From positions 1 to 8,527 of the forward strand of contig CABVBR010000089.1 in the NCBI GenBank assembly GCA_902496645.1: 8,527 nucleotides of DNA. Direction: 5' to 3'. Below, in pieces: positions 5,705 to 8,527 of the stretch (positions are counted from its first letter, which is position 1; each line of letters opens with the position of its first letter). This DNA comes from an uncultured Collinsella sp. (GTDB taxonomy: Bacteria > Actinomycetota > Coriobacteriia > Coriobacteriales > Coriobacteriaceae). The notes beneath the pieces are model-generated. The model searched no databases and had not been told where the DNA came from. It worked only from the letters and a program-made list of their open reading frames with translations. A program made the translations under genes and the position numbers.

Positions 5705-8446
5705 GTGGCAGACGATATCAACAACAACGAGGGTATGGACGAGGCCGGCGACGCTGGTATGCCCGATGATCTGAAGCGCCTGCTTGCCCGCGCTGAGCAG
5801 GGCGAGGACGGCGATCCGGATGCCTATAACCCCGATGCCGATGATGATGAGGAAGAAGACGACGACGGTGAGCTCGAGGAGAGCTTTGGCGAAGTCGACC
5901 GTGGTGCCTCTGCCGGCGAGGATATAAACGGCGGCCAGCTCCAGATTTCGGAGTTCGGCCGTGAGATGAAGCAGTCGTTCATCGAGTATTCGATGTCGGT
6001 CATCACGGCGCGCGCCCTGCCGGACGTGCGCGACGGCTTAAAGCCGGTTCACCGCCGCATTCTGTACGCGATGAACGAGAGCGGCATCTACCCCAATCGT
6101 CCGCACAAGAAGTCCGCTTGGACGGTCGGCGAAGTTATCGGTAAGTACCATCCGCACGGTGACTCCGCGGTCTATGAGGCCATGGTCCGCCTGGCGCAGT
6201 GGTTCTCCATGCGCACGCCGCTCATCGACGGTCACGGCAACTTCGGCAACATCGACGGCGACGGCGCCGCCGCCATGCGTTACACCGAGAGCCGCCTGGC
6301 AAAGCCCGCCATGGAGCTCCTGCGTGACCTGCAGAAGGACACCGTCGACTGGCAGCCCAACTACGACGAATCACTCGCCGAGCCCGTGGCACTGCCTGCG
6401 CGCTTCCCCAACCTGCTGGTCAACGGCAGCCAGGGCATCGCCGTCGGCATGGCCACCAATATCGCCCCGCATAACCTCACCGAGGCGATCGAGGCAACCT
6501 GCTACCTGATCGATAATCCCGACGCTACTGTCGACGAGCTCATGCAGATCATGCCCGGTCCGGACTTCCCCACCGGCGCCATCATCATGGGCAGCGCCGG
6601 CATTAAGCAGAGCTACGAGACCGGCCGCGGCTCCATTACCGTGCGCGCCAAGGCCCACGTGGAATCCACCAAGACCGGCCGCAACCGCCTGGTCTTTACC
6701 GAGATTCCCTACATGGTCAACAAGGGCACCCTGCAGGAGAAGATCGCCCAGCTCGTCAACGACAAGCGCATCGAGGGCATCTCGGACATGCGCGATGAGT
6801 CCAACCAGAAGGGCATCCGTCTGGTCATCGAGCTCAAGAAGGGCGTCATTCCGCAGGTCGTGCTCAACAACCTGTATAAGTACACCTCGCTGCAGACGAC
6901 CTTCGGCGCCAACAACCTGGCGCTCGTCAACGGCGTTCCCAAATGCCTGAGCCTGCGCGAGATGCTGCAGCACTACATCGATCACCAGGTCGACGTCGTC
7001 ACCCGCCGCACCCGCTTCGACCTTAAGAAGGCCCAAGCCCGCGCGCATATCCTCGAGGGCTACCTGATGGCTCTCGACCATATTGACGAGGTCATCAGCA
7101 TCATCCGTTCCTCGCAGACCGATTCCGAGGCCAGCAGCCGCCTGATCGAGCGCTTTGGCTTTACGCCCGAGCAGACCACGGCCATCCTCGAGATGAAGCT
7201 GCGCCGCCTGACCGGCCTGGAGCGCGACAAGATCCAAGAAGAGTTGGACGGCCTGCGCCGTGCCATCGCCTACTACGAGGACCTGCTGGCGCACGAGGAG
7301 AAGATCCTGGGCGTCATTAAGGAAGAGATGCGCGAGATCTCCAAGAAGTTTGGCGATAAGCGCCGCACCGAGATCAGCCAGGTCGAGAAGGACCTGGACG
7401 TCGAGGACCTCATTGCCGACGAGGACATGGTCGTGACCATCACCCACACCGGCTATGTCAAGCGCATCCCGGTGGCCGCCTACCGCGCCCAGAAACGCGG
7501 CGGCAAGGGCGTGTCGGGCGTCAACCTCAAAGAGGACGATGTCATCGACGAAATGTTCATCGCGTCCACGCACGAGTACGTGCTGTTCTTCTCGAGCAAG
7601 GGCAAGGTCTATCGCCTGAAGGTGCACGAGCTGCCGGTGGGTACGCGCCAGGCGCGCGGTACCGCGATCGTCAACCTGCTGCCTTTCGAGGAGGGCGAGA
7701 AGATCGCGAGCGTCATCAGCTGCCGCGAGTTCCCTGCCGACGAGTATCTGATGTTTGCCACCAAGAGCGGCATGGTCAAGAAGACCGTGATGAGCGCATA
7801 TGACCGCAGCCGTCGCGACGGCCTGATCGCTATCAACCTGCGTGACGACGACGCGCTGCTGAACGTGCGCCGCGTGCGCGAGGGCGACAAGATTATCCTG
7901 GCCACCACCGCGGGCAAGGCGATCATGTTCTCCGAGGAGCAGGTGCGCGCCACCGGCCGCGATACCAGCGGCGTTCGCGGTATCGGTATGAAGGACGGCG
8001 TGAGCGTTCTGGGCATGGAAGTCACTAACGGCAACGGCGATCTATTCGTCATCACCGAGCGTGGCTACGGCAAGCGCACGCCGGTCGCGGACTACCCGGA
8101 GCAGAACCGCGGCGGCCAGGGTGTCTACACCATCCAAATGACCGAGCGTAAGGGTAACCTCGCGGCCATGAAGACGGTGGGCCCGCAGCACGAGCTGTTC
8201 ATCGTGACGGAGGGCGCGACGGTCATTCGCGTCAAGACCGACGAGATCAGCCAGACTGGCCGCGCCACCCAGGGCGTCAAGATGATGACCGTCGACGACA
8301 ACGACCGCATCTGCGCCGTAGCCCGCATGACGGCCGCCAAGGAGAAGCCCGAAGGCGAAGGCGCCGAGGCCGCAACCGACGCCGAAGAGGCCCCGGTCGA
8401 CCTAGGCGACGGCAACGAAATGCCAGAGGATCTCCTAGACGAGTAA
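5705..8446 (+). CDS. gyrA: DNA gyrase subunit A
   Basis: GyrA is the DNA breakage-reunion and DNA-wrapping subunit of gyrase. The 913-residue product is longer than most GyrA (about 820-880). Residues 1 to about 80 are a very acidic extension with a D/E run at 46-54; the conserved core starts near residue 86 (E-M-K-Q-S-F-I-E-Y-S-M-S-V-I, then A-L-P-D-V-R-D-G-L-K-P-V-H-R-R). The winged-helix active site holds the catalytic tyrosine Y193 in A-A-A-M-R-Y-T-E. In the quinolone-binding stretch H-P-H-G-D-S-A-V-Y-E (149-158), S154 and E158 align with E. coli S83 and D87, an unmutated-looking state. The C-terminal wrapping pinwheel carries the GyrA box Q-K-R-G-G-K-G at 596-602, which separates gyrase from ParC, and a second similar motif Q-N-R-G-G-Q-G at 800-806. 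The last ~40 residues are again acidic. GTG start fixed by a strong Shine-Dalgarno sequence; possibly cotranscribed with gyrB across the structured 178-nt spacer. Confidence 0.98.
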   Translation: MADDINNNEGMDEAGDAGMPDDLKRLLARAEQGEDGDPDAYNPDADDDEEEDDDGELEESFGEVDRGASAGEDINGGQLQISEFGREMKQSFIEYSMSVITARALPDVRDGLKPVHRRILYAMNESGIYPNRPHKKSAWTVGEVIGKYHPHGDSAVYEAMVRLAQWFSMRTPLIDGHGNFGNIDGDGAAAMRYTESRLAKPAMELLRDLQKDTVDWQPNYDESLAEPVALPARFPNLLVNGSQGIAVGMATNIAPHNLTEAIEATCYLIDNPDATVDELMQIMPGPDFPTGAIIMGSAGIKQSYETGRGSITVRAKAHVESTKTGRNRLVFTEIPYMVNKGTLQEKIAQLVNDKRIEGISDMRDESNQKGIRLVIELKKGVIPQVVLNNLYKYTSLQTTFGANNLALVNGVPKCLSLREMLQHYIDHQVDVVTRRTRFDLKKAQARAHILEGYLMALDHIDEVISIIRSSQTDSEASSRLIERFGFTPEQTTAILEMKLRRLTGLERDKIQEELDGLRRAIAYYEDLLAHEEKILGVIKEEMREISKKFGDKRRTEISQVEKDLDVEDLIADEDMVVTITHTGYVKRIPVAAYRAQKRGGKGVSGVNLKEDDVIDEMFIASTHEYVLFFSSKGKVYRLKVHELPVGTRQARGTAIVNLLPFEEGEKIASVISCREFPADEYLMFATKSGMVKKTVMSAYDRSRRDGLIAINLRDDDALLNVRRVREGDKIILATTAGKAIMFSEEQVRATGRDTSGVRGIGMKDGVSVLGMEVTNGNGDLFVITERGYGKRTPVADYPEQNRGGQGVYTIQMTERKGNLAAMKTVGPQHELFIVTEGATVIRVKTDEISQTGRATQGVKMMTVDDNDRICAVARMTAAKEKPEGEGAEAATDAEEAPVDLGDGNEMPEDLLDE

Positions 8447-8486
8447 GAGGCCCTAGCTGGTAGAAAATATCAGATCCCATATATCG

Positions 8487-8519
8487 GCGGTCGGCGCACT
8501 GCGCGCCGACCGCTTCTTT
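8487..8519 (+). terminator. Intrinsic terminator after gyrA
   Basis: A perfect 11-bp GC-rich inverted repeat (8487-8497 with 8503-8513) with a 5-nt loop is followed by TTCTTT. It lies 40 nt after the gyrA stop and should end the gyrase transcript. The T-tract is interrupted by one C, so it may be a little weaker than the one after dciA. The remaining bases to 8527 show nothing recognisable. Confidence 0.85.
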
Positions 8520-8527
8520 GAAAATCT

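Noticed and set aside
5839..5881. The GAT/GAA/GAC-rich run in early gyrA as a DNA repeat or slippage site
   Set aside because: Codons are mixed, not a perfect repeat, the frame is intact, and it is best explained as an acidic protein tract.
6371..7627. A 418-codon open frame on the minus strand antisense to gyrA
   Set aside because: Same composition artefact as the frame opposite gyrB; no ribosome-binding site or domain seen, and gyrA is certain.
1..8527. Mobile elements, CRISPR arrays, tRNA or rRNA genes, phage or defence genes
   Set aside because: All long frames are core replication or gyrase genes, spacers are short, and no spaced repeats, transposase motifs or cloverleaf sequences were seen.

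Overview
The window holds the conserved replication-initiation and gyrase locus of a bacterial chromosome, in the order dnaA (3' end), dnaN, recF, dciA (DUF721), gyrB, gyrA, all on the + strand. Gene order, high GC (about 60% by eye), three GTG starts in a row and a DciA-type protein between recF and gyrB point to an actinobacterial chromosome. The overall look of the proteins (strongly acidic GyrA N-terminus, DnaA with an N-H-S-T recognition motif) makes me favour Coriobacteriia, for example a Collinsella-like gut organism. The class-level placement is inference, not proof.

Layout. Bases 1-383 are the C-terminal DNA-binding domain of DnaA. Bases 384-621 are a noncoding, increasingly AT-rich spacer. 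It contains degenerate DnaA-box-like 9-mers and, just before dnaN, five perfect tandem trinucleotides that fit the DnaA-trio unwinding motif, so it is a good candidate for all or part of oriC. dnaN (622-1725), recF (1734-2840) and dciA (2827-3390) are packed with 8-nt or overlapping junctions and end at a textbook intrinsic terminator (3417-3446). gyrB (3496-5526) then starts after a short spacer that must hold its promoter. A 178-nt spacer between gyrB and gyrA contains a remarkable long interrupted hairpin of about 35 base pairs (5528-5621) and two smaller hairpins. gyrA (5705-8446) follows and ends at a second intrinsic terminator (8487-8519).

How the genes work together. DnaA melts the origin, DciA is the predicted loader or partner of the replicative helicase, and DnaN is the polymerase clamp. 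RecF links gaps at stalled forks to RecA loading, and GyrA2B2 supplies the negative supercoiling needed for origin melting and fork movement. All the protein-coding genes are intact core genes; I see no mobile elements, phage genes, CRISPR, tRNA or rRNA. What deserves a second look is the noncoding sequence (origin-like spacer and gyrB-gyrA hairpin) and the unusual acidic ends of GyrA.
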